Positions 8,893 through 17,767 of a stretch of DNA of 64,000 nucleotides are shown one piece after another. The position numbers and the translations under genes are program-made. Position 1 is the stretch's first letter, and each line of letters starts with the position of its first letter. Source of the DNA: Methylobacter sp. Lineage in GTDB: Bacteria; Pseudomonadota; Gammaproteobacteria; Methylococcales; Methylomonadaceae. Where the stretch lies: assembly GCF_030680395.1 (NCBI RefSeq), contig NZ_JAUXVR010000021.1, positions 1 through 64,000 on the forward strand. The letters run 5' to 3'. The notes below the pieces were generated by a model. It was not told where the DNA came from. It worked only from the letters and a program-made list of their open reading frames with translations, and searched no databases.

Positions 8893-9264
8893 TCAAGCCT
8901 GCGCTTTAAACAACACCCCTGTCAAATCATCCAGATGCTTGGCAAGTTGAAGTACATCTTCGCCGGGTATCTGGCGTATTACTTCATGAGTCTCACTGTC
9001 GGTAATCTGCATCACCATCTTCCCTGAAGACTCATCCAAACTGAAGCCCAAAGAACGTTGCGCCATTTGAAAGAAATTGTTGATGTCATTAACGGCACTG
9101 GAGATTTGTTGCTTGTCCTCCTGATCAGGTTGTTCAGTCAACTTGACCTGTATGGGCGCTGTCGACGTAGACACCGCAGTGATGGGGCTGTCATGCTTGG
9201 GTGGTGCTGTAGCGGACCCCGAACCCTGATAAGGCGGGGATGAAACTGCTTTTAACGTGTCCAT
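8893..9264 (-). CDS. flaG: FlaG family flagellar protein
   Basis: 123 residues. The Ser/Pro/Thr-rich N-terminal half looks disordered. The C-terminal half is the conserved FlaG domain: AVNDINNFFQMAQRSLGFSLDE, then KMVMQITDSETHEVIRQIPGEDVL. FlaG limits filament length in Pseudomonas and Vibrio type flagella. A strong ribosome site (AAAGGAGG) lies 5 bases before the ATG at 9264. It follows fliC on the same strand. Here it is separated from fliD by the RAYT/REP insertion, whereas flaG and fliD normally adjoin. Confidence 0.9.
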   Translation of the reverse strand: MDTLKAVSSPPYQGSGSATAPPKHDSPITAVSTSTAPIQVKLTEQPDQEDKQQISSAVNDINNFFQMAQRSLGFSLDESSGKMVMQITDSETHEVIRQIPGEDVLQLAKHLDDLTGVLFKAQA

Positions 9265-9287
9265 AAAGCCTCCTTTATGATAAGGCC

Positions 9288-9319
9288 AAAAAGGGCGGGG
9301 GTTTATAAGCCGCCGCCCT
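9288..9319 (-). terminator. Hairpin between fliC and flaG
   Basis: On the minus strand GGGCGG(C)GG pairs with CC(C)CCGCCC around a short AT loop, followed directly by TTTTT. It sits just after the fliC stop and before flaG. It probably ends most fliC transcripts and lets some read through into flaG. Confidence 0.6.
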
Positions 9320-9349
9320 GTCTTAGATTAATGAATTAACCTGATTTGA

Positions 9350-12130
9350 TTAACGTAATAACGCCATCACACCTTGGCTGGACTGGTTCGCCTGGGCCAG
9401 CATCGCAGTACCGGCTTGTTGCAAGACCTGAGTGCGGCTCAATTCTGCAGATTCCGCCGCGAAGTCAGCGTCTTGAATACGGCTGCGGGCTGCAGACAGG
9501 TTTTCAGAGGTCGATTCCAGGTTGGCGATGACTGATTGAAAGCGGTTTTGCACCGCACCTAAGGTGCTGCGCAAAGTGGTAACAGTACTCAGGGCATTGT
9601 CAACGCGCTGGATGGTATCCAGAGCGCCATCAACCGTCAAGGTGTTGGCAGTAGACAGGCTGCCGGAATCCGCAGCTTTGACGCCCGCAGCGAAGGTGCC
9701 GCCCAGGGTGGCAGCTTCTGCGCCGCCCAGAGTGATTTCGCTGGCCGAAGTCAACTTCAGTGCACCGCCGGTGACTGAGGCATAGACGCCGGTGACATCG
9801 CCGTTGATCTTGTCAGCCAGTGCTTGGGTATTGGTATAGGTGCCTGCCATGGACGTGCCGTTGATGGTCAGATTGTCCAAGGTGACCGCGCCGCCTGCCG
9901 TTCCCGCTACGCCGGTGTTAATGGCAAAGCCGGCCGTAATTGCGTTGCTATCCGCACCGGTGATGGCGATTGCTGCTGTAGAACCGGTTTTGGTGATCGT
10001 AAGCGCATTGACTGCGGCGCCCGCCAAGCCTACCGAATTGCTGATGCTGGCATGATCAGAGCCAGTGATTGCTATGGCTTTGGTATTGGCCGCATCAGTG
10101 CGGGTGAAGCGTAATGTCGCACCAGCTCCGTCAAATGCTGCGGTGATGTTTGCAGAGGCTGCGGAAAGTTGACTGTTTACTTCGGTCAGGAAAGCGCCTG
10201 CAGTTGTGAGGTTGGTATTTAAAGTAATAGCTTTGCCATCGACGGTAAAGGTCTTCGCGCCGCCGCCTGAATAATCGACATCACCAGTGGCCGCGACTGC
10301 GGCTAAGGAGCTCGAAGTACCTACTGTCAGGCCATTGCCATTGTTTACTGTATAGTCGGAGCCCAGCTGGCTTGCAATCTCAGCGGCAAGGCCGTTTCTG
10401 TCGGTATAGTCTGCGTCCAGGATTACGGACTGGCCATCGACAGTAAAGCTGGCGCCGCCGCCGGCGGTGCTGTAAGTGCCGGCAAAACCTGCGTCGGTAC
10501 CAGTAATTGCGACGGTTGCGGTGCCACTATCGTTGTCGTCATCAAAAGTGAATTCAGCGATAGACTCGGCATTAGCAGCCGTAATGTTAATCGCCGCAGA
10601 GCTTGCGCCTGTCGAGGTGCGGGCGATGGTCATGGTTCCGGCGTTATTGGTTACCGTGTAACTGCCGCCCAATTGAGCCTGAATAGCTCCGGCGACACCA
10701 TCGGTACTGGCGTAATTCTGATCCAGGGTCACCGCAGTGCCGCCGATCGTCATGGTGGCGACAGCGGTCGTAGTTGCGGCGCTACCGGCAACACCGGCTG
10801 TGTCCCTAAAGCCCGCAGCAAAAGCAGGTGCGTCGACTCCGGTTATTGCCACGGCGGTAGCGCTGCCTGTATGGGTAATAACAAGCTCGTTGCTGCCGTT
10901 GATGGTTGCAACGTAGTTGACTTTGTCGGCAAGAGCGGAAGCCTGTATCTGGGTGTTTACTTCATCTGCTATAGCGGCATAATCAGCCTCGTTGGTACTC
11001 AGCGTGATGGTTGTGCCATCAATGGTCAGATTGGCGTTGGTGGTGGCAACGGCTGCGATCCCAGCAGAGGCAGTATCGACGGCAAAACCGGCTGTACCAG
11101 CATTAGCATCAATGTTAGTGAGTGTTATAGCGCCAAGTTTGCCGTCGTTTTCAAAGGTAAGTACGCCTGCTAAGTTTGTGACATTAACAGCCTCATTGCC
11201 GGCTGTTGCCCGGATTTGTGTTTGGATGTCTAATGCTTGGGCATCGAGATCTGCATAGTCTTGATTTAAGGTGATGCCTACTGTTGGAGTGGTACTGCCT
11301 GCGATAGTCACGTCGAACTGTGCGATGGCGGCACTGTGGGTGAAATCGGTGATAGCAGTTGTAGTCACTTGCGCATCTGTCTGCGGGGCGGCGGCAGTGC
11401 TGAAGTTAAAACCATTCGCTATCGTCTGTGCGGTGGATGTGCCGGCGACTAGCGTGGATGGGGCTCTAAAGTCTGTTGTTGTGGATCTGATAACAATGTG
11501 ACCGGCGGTGTCGGAACTGCCGACAGCGCTGAAGTCGGACGTGGCTGCTACGGTGGAAACGACATGCCCGTCAACGGCGCCGGCGCCCATTGAGCCGGAT
11601 GTCGTGGTAGCGACCTTGCCGGAGGCGGCAATGCGCACATCGGTGGACATGCCTAGAGTAATAACTTCACCGGCATTGGCGCCGATCTGGAATTTGGCGT
11701 CACCCAGGCTGCCGTTGAGCAATTTTTGGCCGTTGAAGCTGGTTGTTGAGGCGGTGCGGTCAATTTCAGACAGACGTTGTTGTACTTCCAGATCGATTGC
11801 GGCACGGTCAGCCGCAGTGTTGGTGACGTTTGATGACTGTACGGCGAGTTCCCGGATGCGTTGCAAGTTGTTGGTTATTTCTGCCAAGGCGCCGTCACCG
11901 GTTTGAACCATGGATATGCCGTCATTAGCGTTGCGGACGGCCTGATTTTGGCCTTTAATCTGAGAGGTCATACGGTCGCTGATCCCCAAACCTGCGGCAT
12001 CATCCTTGGCGCTGTTAATACGCAGACCGGATGATAACCGTTGCATCGCTTGCATACCGGCAGCTTGTGATCTGTTTAAATTACGTTGCGCATTGAGCGC
12101 GCTCATATTGGTGTTGATGATTTGAGCCAT
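9350..12130 (-). CDS. fliC: Flagellin, very large (926 residues)
   Basis: Main filament subunit, exported by the flagellar type III system. The conserved D0/D1 ends are intact: [20 protein letters not shown], with [16 protein letters not shown] at the N-terminus, and [20 protein letters not shown] followed by [16 protein letters not shown] at the C-terminus. Between about 170 and 830 lies a surface region of repeated beta modules of about 70-100 residues, each built as (F/L)T(V/I)DG..ITL.....Y......A.EI..Q(L/I). This makes the protein roughly twice the usual size. RBS AGGAG lies 7-8 bases before the ATG. A near-perfect sigma-28 promoter lies at 12208-12234. Parts of the variable region are collinear with FlgL of this window. 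Confidence 0.95.
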   Translation of the reverse strand: MAQIINTNMSALNAQRNLNRSQAAGMQAMQRLSSGLRINSAKDDAAGLGISDRMTSQIKGQNQAVRNANDGISMVQTGDGALAEITNNLQRIRELAVQSSNVTNTAADRAAIDLEVQQRLSEIDRTASTTSFNGQKLLNGSLGDAKFQIGANAGEVITLGMSTDVRIAASGKVATTTSGSMGAGAVDGHVVSTVAATSDFSAVGSSDTAGHIVIRSTTTDFRAPSTLVAGTSTAQTIANGFNFSTAAAPQTDAQVTTTAITDFTHSAAIAQFDVTIAGSTTPTVGITLNQDYADLDAQALDIQTQIRATAGNEAVNVTNLAGVLTFENDGKLGAITLTNIDANAGTAGFAVDTASAGIAAVATTNANLTIDGTTITLSTNEADYAAIADEVNTQIQASALADKVNYVATINGSNELVITHTGSATAVAITGVDAPAFAAGFRDTAGVAGSAATTTAVATMTIGGTAVTLDQNYASTDGVAGAIQAQLGGSYTVTNNAGTMTIARTSTGASSAAINITAANAESIAEFTFDDDNDSGTATVAITGTDAGFAGTYSTAGGGASFTVDGQSVILDADYTDRNGLAAEIASQLGSDYTVNNGNGLTVGTSSSLAAVAATGDVDYSGGGAKTFTVDGKAITLNTNLTTAGAFLTEVNSQLSAASANITAAFDGAGATLRFTRTDAANTKAIAITGSDHASISNSVGLAGAAVNALTITKTGSTAAIAITGADSNAITAGFAINTGVAGTAGGAVTLDNLTINGTSMAGTYTNTQALADKINGDVTGVYASVTGGALKLTSASEITLGGAEAATLGGTFAAGVKAADSGSLSTANTLTVDGALDTIQRVDNALSTVTTLRSTLGAVQNRFQSVIANLESTSENLSAARSRIQDADFAAESAELSRTQVLQQAGTAMLAQANQSSQGVMALLR

Positions 12131-12207
12131 GATACTTCTCCTAAAAATGGAAATTTATTTCGGTTTTAGATGAGGGGATATTGTGTATCCTTCGCAACCT
12201 GCAATTT

Positions 12208-12234
12208 GTATCGGCGTGGTTTTAGGAACCTTTA
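12208..12234 (-). promoter_or_regulatory. Sigma-28 (FliA) promoter of fliC
   Basis: On the minus strand: TAAA, exactly 15 bases, then GCCGATAC. This matches TAAA-N15-GCCGATAA at all but the last base. It predicts a leader of about 70 bases before the fliC ATG. Confidence 0.88.
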
Positions 12235-12266
12235 ATTTTTTTTTAGGGTTGTTGTCTCAGCAGTGG

Positions 12267-12333
12267 GTAGGATCGGCTTTAGCCGCGATATTCGTGCGCT
12301 GGTTGTGATGGTCGCGGCTAAAGCCGCTCCTAC
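12267..12333. repeat. REP pair between fliC and fliS
   Basis: GTAGGATCGGCTTTAGCCGCGA and its inverted partner TCGCGGCTAAAGCCGCTCCTAC, with a spacer of about 23 bases. The left unit has one substitution (GATCGG for GAGCGG). It separates two divergent flagellar promoters. Confidence 0.88.
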
Positions 12334-12396
12334 ACTATTGATCAAGTTATGCGGTTGTATTTAGCTGGCGCGACGATAAATTTTTTGCAGGAAGCC

Positions 12397-12423
12397 TAAA
12401 GTTTTTGTTTAGGTCGTCGCTAC
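12397..12423 (+). promoter_or_regulatory. Possible sigma-28 promoter of fliS
   Basis: TAAAGTTT (ideal -35 for FliA) with GTCGCTAC after the right 15-base gap (5 of 8 in the -10). It is about 57 bases before the fliS ATG. The weak -10 keeps this tentative. Confidence 0.45.
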
Positions 12424-12479
12424 AATCAGCAGGTGTTCTAACAGTGGGACGCAATATTTTGATCAATGAGGATAGACCA

Positions 12480-12872
12480 ATGAATGCTTTATCAGCCATA
12501 AAACAATATCAGCAAGTGAGTGCCAGTAGTTCTGTCATGGGGGCCTCGCCTCATCGTCTTGTACAAATGCTGATGGAAGGCGCTTTGGAGCGGATAGCGA
12601 TTGCAAGAGAAAGTATGGCGCGCAATGAAATAGCCTTGAAAGGCCAAAGTATCAGTCACGCTATTCAGATTGTGGGTGGCTTGCAAGGGTCTTTAAATGA
12701 AGAGGCAGGCGGCGAAATTTCAGAAAATCTGAGTAATCTTTATGATTATATGATTCGCCGTCTGCTTTTCGCCAATCTTAACAATGATGAAAGTGCTTTG
12801 GAGGAAGTTTCCGGTTTGATGATAGAAATTAAAATGGGCTGGGATTCGATGCCCGATGATTATAAACATTAA
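12480..12872 (+). CDS. fliS: Flagellin export chaperone FliS
   Basis: A 130-residue four-helix protein that binds the C-terminal D0 of flagellin and prevents its polymerisation in the cytoplasm. The YQQVSASSSVMGASPHRLVQML start and the YDYMIRRLLFANLNND helix are typical of the family. I use the ATG at 12480, preceded by GAGGAT at a good distance. An upstream ATG at 12405 would add 25 unconserved residues that overlap the presumed promoter. Unusually, it is divergent from fliC, flaG and fliD rather than in their operon. Confidence 0.93.
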   Translation: MNALSAIKQYQQVSASSSVMGASPHRLVQMLMEGALERIAIARESMARNEIALKGQSISHAIQIVGGLQGSLNEEAGGEISENLSNLYDYMIRRLLFANLNNDESALEEVSGLMIEIKMGWDSMPDDYKH

Positions 12873-12886
12873 CTTGGGAGGTTTTT

Positions 12887-13087
12887 ATGATTAGTTCAGT
12901 GGGTGGTTCAGGCGTATCGTTATTGATTGCAGCGGCTATGAAAGAGGCGACAGCCGCGCAAGATGTGGAGATTGCTGTTCTTAAGAAAGGCCAGGATATT
13001 GAAAAGGCAAATGGGGAGTCGGCTTTAAAGTTAATCGCTTCGGCAACCGGCACTACGAGCGCTGGAGGCATTGATATTCATGTTTGA
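12887..13087 (+). CDS. YjfB-like putative motility protein
   Basis: 66 residues starting 14 bp after fliS, with a GGGAGG ribosome site. The core (MKEATAAQDVEIAVLKKGQDIE followed by SALKLI) matches the small YjfB/putative motility protein family (Pfam PF14070), which is often found beside flagellar genes. The biochemical role of that family is unknown. It is most likely cotranscribed with fliS. Confidence 0.75.
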   Translation: MISSVGGSGVSLLIAAAMKEATAAQDVEIAVLKKGQDIEKANGESALKLIASATGTTSAGGIDIHV

Positions 13088-13094
13088 GTCTATT

Positions 13095-13173
13095 GTAGGA
13101 GCGGCTTTAGCCGCGATATGGCCGCGATTATTTACGAATATCGCGGCTATATCGCGGCTAAAGCCGCTCCTAC
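13095..13173. repeat. REP pair after the fliS operon
   Basis: GTAGGAGCGGCTTTAGCCGCGA with the inverted partner ATCGCGGCTAAAGCCGCTCCTAC. The spacer also contains partial REP cores (GGCCGCGAT ... TATCGCGGCTATATCGCGG). It sits between convergent genes and could act as a bidirectional RNA-end hairpin. Confidence 0.88.
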
Positions 13174-13210
13174 AGAGGTAATCTACGGAAGTTACCCCCA
13201 TCTATCTCGT

Positions 13211-14692
13211 TTATCCGCTTGATCGGATTAACAGCGCCGTCTTGTCTAAAGCCAGCAGTGCATTTTTAATCACTGTAATCCCCTTATCTCCCTGTGTTGT
13301 TGCCTCGACAATCAACCTCGAACTAAGGCATAACCGCAAGGCGCTTACCGCTATGCCGTTACGTGTGCCACAGGCAACCGGCTGCCCAAGTTGGCATCGT
13401 ATTGCGCCAATATCGCCAAGGTCTAGCGCGACCGACAGTTGTCGATAGACATGCAACGTTTCTTCGCTGTTTAACGGTGTCCTTCCGGCAGGTTGGGGAT
13501 GGTAAAGCAGGAAAGGGAAGATGGTCTGGAGGTGATCCCAGTCATTTGCCGTTATTAACGGGTAACGATCAATCCGTGGGGTGGGCAATGGCCCGAAGTG
13601 CGGGTCGGATTGCAGGCGTTGCCGGATCGCTTCTGCAAAGGTTTGGAGGAAGTCTATGGTCGCTGCTTTCGGCACGGCGCGAAATTTTCTCAGCTCATTC
13701 AGGGCTACTTCGCAACGCAGCAGCAGTCCGAAATTGGAGGAATGATCCAGATGCTCGGACCCAGTCCAGTCGGTCGGCCAATTTGCTTTGGATGAACAAG
13801 GCAATAAGCCGGATGGAAATTTGCGTTTTTGGAGGCGCTCCGCTACCTCTGAAGGCATCAGTAATACGGCTGAGAAAGACGGCGCGGTAAAAAATTTCGA
13901 TCCGGTCAGCGCTATCATAAAGCCCTGATCCAGATAGGCGCGCAAAGTCGGCAGAGCAATGCGGAACTGGCAGGCATCGACCAATACTTCAATGTTATCG
14001 GGATAGCGACGGTGGAGCGCTATGACGCAGGCCGGACTCGGTGCGATCAATCCGCTTTTGGATTGATCGACAAGAATCAACAGAACGCGCCGATCCAAGG
14101 CAACGGCTTTGTTTGCCAGAGTTTCCACTTCGGCATCGATTGCCGCTAACGGTCTGGGTGTTCCGTCGTCAAGGCGAATGGATACTTGTACAACTTCAAC
14201 GGCGTTATTGCCGATTACGGAATTTCCGTTTAAGGCTGAGGCCACTCCGCTTCCGGTTTCATTGGCTTCCACCATGATTACCAGTGCCGGTGAGGATGCT
14301 TCACTACCCGTGTATTGCGCTGCAATGGCATGTACATCGGTACCCGACGGGGAGAAGATAAGCTCTAGTCCGGTAATGTCGGATAGTTCGCATAATTCCA
14401 GCCATTCCAGGCGAATCCTTTGGATTTGTCGGTCATAGACGGCTGTGTGCGAGCCGGTGCTGATGGCTTCCAATAATTCTTGGCGCAATTGGTTGGCGAC
14501 AGCGAATCCTTCCGTGGAAATGGTCGATGCCGTAGAGGAGCCGAATGCCAGTAGCTGAGGGTCGGGAAGCGGCTGGCAGCCGTATTTGTTGGTTCCGCTG
14601 AGCGGGTCGAGCGCGAGGCGGACATCGCCACCGGCAAGCAGAAGTTGCTTTGTGGACGGCAATTTGTCTGGTGTTTGGGATGGGTTTGGCAC
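13211..14692 (-). CDS. Fold-type I PLP enzyme, transferase-like, unknown substrate
   Basis: 493 residues. VLVDACQFRIALPTL has the Asp that pairs with the PLP ring nitrogen, and LTGSKFFTAPSF holds the likely Schiff-base lysine. Both sit in the order expected for class V-like aminotransferases or desulfurases. The N-terminal region (FGSSTASTISTEGFAVANQL) resembles the start of the cofactor domain. The start is GTG at 14692. No family member could be named. It is the last gene of a same-strand set with an ATP-grasp protein and a PLP decarboxylase, separated from the ATP-grasp gene by 268 bases holding a REP pair. A role in a small-molecule pathway is inferred from context only. Confidence 0.65.
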   Translation of the reverse strand: MPNPSQTPDKLPSTKQLLLAGGDVRLALDPLSGTNKYGCQPLPDPQLLAFGSSTASTISTEGFAVANQLRQELLEAISTGSHTAVYDRQIQRIRLEWLELCELSDITGLELIFSPSGTDVHAIAAQYTGSEASSPALVIMVEANETGSGVASALNGNSVIGNNAVEVVQVSIRLDDGTPRPLAAIDAEVETLANKAVALDRRVLLILVDQSKSGLIAPSPACVIALHRRYPDNIEVLVDACQFRIALPTLRAYLDQGFMIALTGSKFFTAPSFSAVLLMPSEVAERLQKRKFPSGLLPCSSKANWPTDWTGSEHLDHSSNFGLLLRCEVALNELRKFRAVPKAATIDFLQTFAEAIRQRLQSDPHFGPLPTPRIDRYPLITANDWDHLQTIFPFLLYHPQPAGRTPLNSEETLHVYRQLSVALDLGDIGAIRCQLGQPVACGTRNGIAVSALRLCLSSRLIVEATTQGDKGITVIKNALLALDKTALLIRSSG

Positions 14693-14801
14693 GATAATTA
14701 AAATGATGTCATGAAGTTACTGGCTGACCGGGTGCTATGTGTTGATTGCTGTGTTTAAGGGATCAGGAAATTACCAATGCACCCCTTTATCCAGCATCAC
14801 C

Positions 14802-14865
14802 GTAGGAGCGGCTTTAGCCGCGATGTATTAGAGTATTAGAGTTTCGCGGCTAAAGCCGCTCCTAC
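14802..14865. repeat. REP pair inside the PLP/ATP-grasp cluster
   Basis: GTAGGAGCGGCTTTAGCCGCGA and the inverted TTCGCGGCTAAAGCCGCTCCTAC, with a spacer of about 18 bases. It lies between two same-strand genes, where such hairpins often stabilise the upstream message. Confidence 0.88.
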
Positions 14866-14960
14866 CCTTTTTGTTCCGGCTCATGATAAACGGTATTTTG
14901 GTCATTGCCGCCTCTCTAAAGTGTAATGCAACAAATACTTAACGGGGGCATGGATATATT

Positions 14961-16166
14961 TTAAAGAGCGCTACGTTTCAGCAGCATCTGTCGAAAGGCG
15001 CTGAATACCTTGTTCATTTGCGGTTGTTTGTAGGGAAAAATGTCGACTGGATCGATGGCATGAACAATCATGCAGCTATCTATCTCGAAAATCAGAAGTT
15101 TGCCGTCAGCGGTCTCGCCGCAATCGATACCCAGATAGTCCAGTCCAACCCGTTCGTTAATGGTGCGAAAGGCTTCGGCATGTTTACAGGCAAAGGTGTT
15201 GTCGAAATCAATCATAAAACGCTCTTCTTCAGCGCGTTTTTCGGCATTTTCTGCCATGCCTGCATTCAGGTAATGGATCATCCAGTGCTCGGAAATGCCG
15301 ACATGACAAACAAAGGGAGTGCCGTCAATCAGTACGATGCGATATTTTCTGAACAAGCCATCCTGCCTGCGATAGTCAATAAAACAAGACACGTAAAACT
15401 CGTTATTGGGCATGTTTTGCAGATAGCTAACCAACGCGTCCAAATTCTCTATTTTGTCCAGATCTTTCCCGGCGTGGGAATCGACGGGACGAACGATAAT
15501 TGGAAATTCACCGTCCGCAAGAATATCGGTAAGCGGCAGTTCTTGATGAGCAACTTGCTCCAGAATCTGCCGGTCTATGCGGACCGTGACCGGCATGGTC
15601 ACTCCCGGAGCGGATTTTAGTAATGCGCAAGCCTCATTGCGCGACATTAATGCAATACGATCCGGTCTGTTCAGCACTGGGTGCGGCCATGCGGCTATGG
15701 CGGCATCGACCTGTTTTAACAGCGGCATATTTTGATCGGATTGGGCAACGGCAACAAATAGCACATCGTGATCAGGGAGCTTGGCCGGTAAAGGTAAGTC
15801 TTGAGTCACATAAACTATATCGAGGGCGACGTCGGAGTTTTCCAGCAGAAATTCCAGAGGCGTGTTTGCCATTAAATCGCCGGCTCCCATGATTGCAAGC
15901 AACCGAACATTAACGTGGCCTGTTGCTGTGGGCGGGGAATATATTTGCTGACTTTCAATGGCCTGGGTTTGCGTGGTTAAGGCTAAATCGCGATGGCCTC
16001 TGAGTTGCAAAACCGTAGATAAATCCATCAGGGCATTGCCGCCGGTATCGGTCTCTGCGCGTTCGATTAATTGCGTACCCAGGGGTGCGAGATCGCAGCC
16101 GGAGTGGGCCATCCGCATCAGCTTTGCCAGGCCGATCAGCGGTTCGATAAGTTCATTGGTTTGCAT
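14961..16166 (-). CDS. ATP-grasp ligase-like protein
   Basis: 401 residues. The C-terminal 230 residues have the ATP-grasp pattern: FPIIVRPVDSHAGKDLDKI (nucleotide-binding strand and loop), KYRIVLIDGTPFVCHVGIS, then LDYLGIDCGETADGKLLIFEID with the Mg-binding acids. The first 90 residues look like a TPR-type helical segment (ALMDLSTVLQLRGHRDLALTTQ). Residues 100-200 form an alpha/beta pre-ATP-grasp domain (VRLLAIMGAGDLMANTPLEFLLE). ATP-grasp enzymes join a carboxylate to an amine or thiol through an acyl phosphate. The partner here is unknown. It lies 60 bp after the decarboxylase gene, probably in one transcript. Confidence 0.7.
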   Translation of the reverse strand: MQTNELIEPLIGLAKLMRMAHSGCDLAPLGTQLIERAETDTGGNALMDLSTVLQLRGHRDLALTTQTQAIESQQIYSPPTATGHVNVRLLAIMGAGDLMANTPLEFLLENSDVALDIVYVTQDLPLPAKLPDHDVLFVAVAQSDQNMPLLKQVDAAIAAWPHPVLNRPDRIALMSRNEACALLKSAPGVTMPVTVRIDRQILEQVAHQELPLTDILADGEFPIIVRPVDSHAGKDLDKIENLDALVSYLQNMPNNEFYVSCFIDYRRQDGLFRKYRIVLIDGTPFVCHVGISEHWMIHYLNAGMAENAEKRAEEERFMIDFDNTFACKHAEAFRTINERVGLDYLGIDCGETADGKLLIFEIDSCMIVHAIDPVDIFPYKQPQMNKVFSAFRQMLLKRSAL

Positions 16167-16226
16167 TCTGTTTCTTAAGGTTGGATGTTTTTTATTGCCA
16201 GGGATGGTGTGTATGCAGCATCCCTG

Positions 16227-17678
16227 TCAGGAACAGGCGCGGCGAGCGGCGCAACTACCCAGTGCGAGCGTGGCATCGATCAAGGCGTCAATGTCGCTTG
16301 TCGTGGTGCGATGATTAACGATGGCGGCTCGTATGGCTAGCTGTCCGTTGAGGGTTGTCGTTGACGGTGCGGCAATGCCGGATTCTTGCAGTGCAACCAC
16401 AATATCTGCATTGACCCGGTTGGCATCGGTGCTGCGATAGCGGAAGCAGACGATGTTCAGTGCAACGGGTGCGAGTAACTCCAGACGTGGTTCGGCTTCG
16501 ATACGCAGCTTCATGTGCTGAGCCAATGCACAGGTATTTGAAATAACCTGTCCTAATTTTTCTGCGCCATAAACTTTTATGGTGAACCATGTTTTGAGCG
16601 CCCTGAAACCTCGCGACAGGTCAGGGCCGAAATCGCACGGCCACGGCGAACCGGCTGCCATGCCCCGGGGGCCACGTTTCAGGTAGGCGGCGGACGAGGC
16701 AAAGGTGCTGTGGTGCAGTTCGCCGTCCCGAACCAATATAAATCCCGCATCATAGGGAACTTGTCCCCATTTGTGAAAATCAAAGGCGATGGAATCTGCG
16801 CGTTCAATGCCTTGCAGGCGAGGTGCAATATCAGGCGCCAGCATGGCCAGTGCGCCGTAAGCGCCATCAACGTGGAACCAGATGTTTTTGCGATGGCAGA
16901 GCTCGGCAATAGACTGAAGATTGTCAATGGCGCCGACACCCACGGTGCCCACTGTTCCGGCAATGAAAAACGGCGTCAGGCCAATCTTTTGGTCTTCGGC
17001 AATGGCAAGTTCAAGTGCCGCTATGTTCATTTGGTGGTGCTCGTCGACAGGTATCATACGTAGCGCATCACTACCGAAACCGGCAATATCCATGGCCTGA
17101 ACGAGGCTGATGTGAGCGTCGGCGGAGGTGTAGGCAATCAACTGCCGGTTGTCGGCAGTTAGGCCCTTATGGCGCACATCAGTACCTAACAGAGCGGTTC
17201 TTGCAATCAATACGCCAAGCAGATTAGCCATTGAGGTCCCTGTCACAAACAGGCCGCTGGCGGTTTCCGGGAAATTGAACAGTTCCCGAACCCACTGTAC
17301 TACTTGACGTTCGATTTCTATGGGGGCCTGGTCGCGTCCGCCAAGATTGGCGTTCAGTCCGGCTGCCAGCATTTCCGCCAGCATGCCGACGGGAGTTCCT
17401 CCGCCATGAACCCAGCCCATAAAACCGGGATGGACGTTGCCTAAGGCATAGGGGAGTACATCTTTCATGAATATGGCATGAGCGCTTTTGAGATCATGTT
17501 GTCCGTCATTCAATGCTTGTTGAAATGAATGTCGTACTTCTTCGGGCATAGGTTGCCAGACCGGTTGATCGCGTAAGTGTTCAAGATAGTCGATCATGTC
17601 GTCCAGCATTTGATGGCCTTGTAACCGAAAGGCATTCCAGTCGGACGGATCCAATGTGTCTTCAGAGGTTTTCAGCAT
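16227..17678 (-). CDS. Group II PLP-dependent amino-acid decarboxylase
   Basis: 483 residues of the DDC/glutamate/tyrosine decarboxylase superfamily. The N-terminal block HPGFMGWVHGGGTPVGMLAE precedes a substrate/cofactor region ending in LFVTGTSMANLLG. WFHVDGAYGA contains the PLP ring Asp, and DFHKWGQVPYDAGFILV holds the Schiff-base Lys (about residue 302). It should release CO2 from an L-amino acid to give an amine. The amino acid (aromatic, diaminobutyrate or other) cannot be told from motifs. As the first gene of the three-gene cluster, it could feed an amine to the ATP-grasp protein. Confidence 0.85.
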   Translation of the reverse strand: MLKTSEDTLDPSDWNAFRLQGHQMLDDMIDYLEHLRDQPVWQPMPEEVRHSFQQALNDGQHDLKSAHAIFMKDVLPYALGNVHPGFMGWVHGGGTPVGMLAEMLAAGLNANLGGRDQAPIEIERQVVQWVRELFNFPETASGLFVTGTSMANLLGVLIARTALLGTDVRHKGLTADNRQLIAYTSADAHISLVQAMDIAGFGSDALRMIPVDEHHQMNIAALELAIAEDQKIGLTPFFIAGTVGTVGVGAIDNLQSIAELCHRKNIWFHVDGAYGALAMLAPDIAPRLQGIERADSIAFDFHKWGQVPYDAGFILVRDGELHHSTFASSAAYLKRGPRGMAAGSPWPCDFGPDLSRGFRALKTWFTIKVYGAEKLGQVISNTCALAQHMKLRIEAEPRLELLAPVALNIVCFRYRSTDANRVNADIVVALQESGIAAPSTTTLNGQLAIRAAIVNHRTTTSDIDALIDATLALGSCAARRACS

Positions 17679-17767
17679 AGTTATATTGGATTGAGACTGA
17701 CATGGGTTTGGTAAGGAGGCGATATTAAGTCATCGACCAAGAATCTTTTAACTAAAGGGGCTGTAAC

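Larger units (their letters stand above)
12131..12479. other. Divergent fliC-fliS intergenic region
   Basis: About 350 bases with the fliC promoter (12208-12234), a REP pair (12267-12333) and a probable fliS promoter (12397-12423). No further gene is seen. Confidence 0.7.

Noticed and set aside
9564-11906. Several plus-strand open frames across fliC.
   Set aside because: They are antisense to a well supported flagellin gene and have compositions expected from its repeated modules.
8139-14865. REP pairs considered as a CRISPR array.
   Set aside because: The units are inverted pairs, irregularly spaced by up to kilobases, with no unique spacers of even length and no cas genes.
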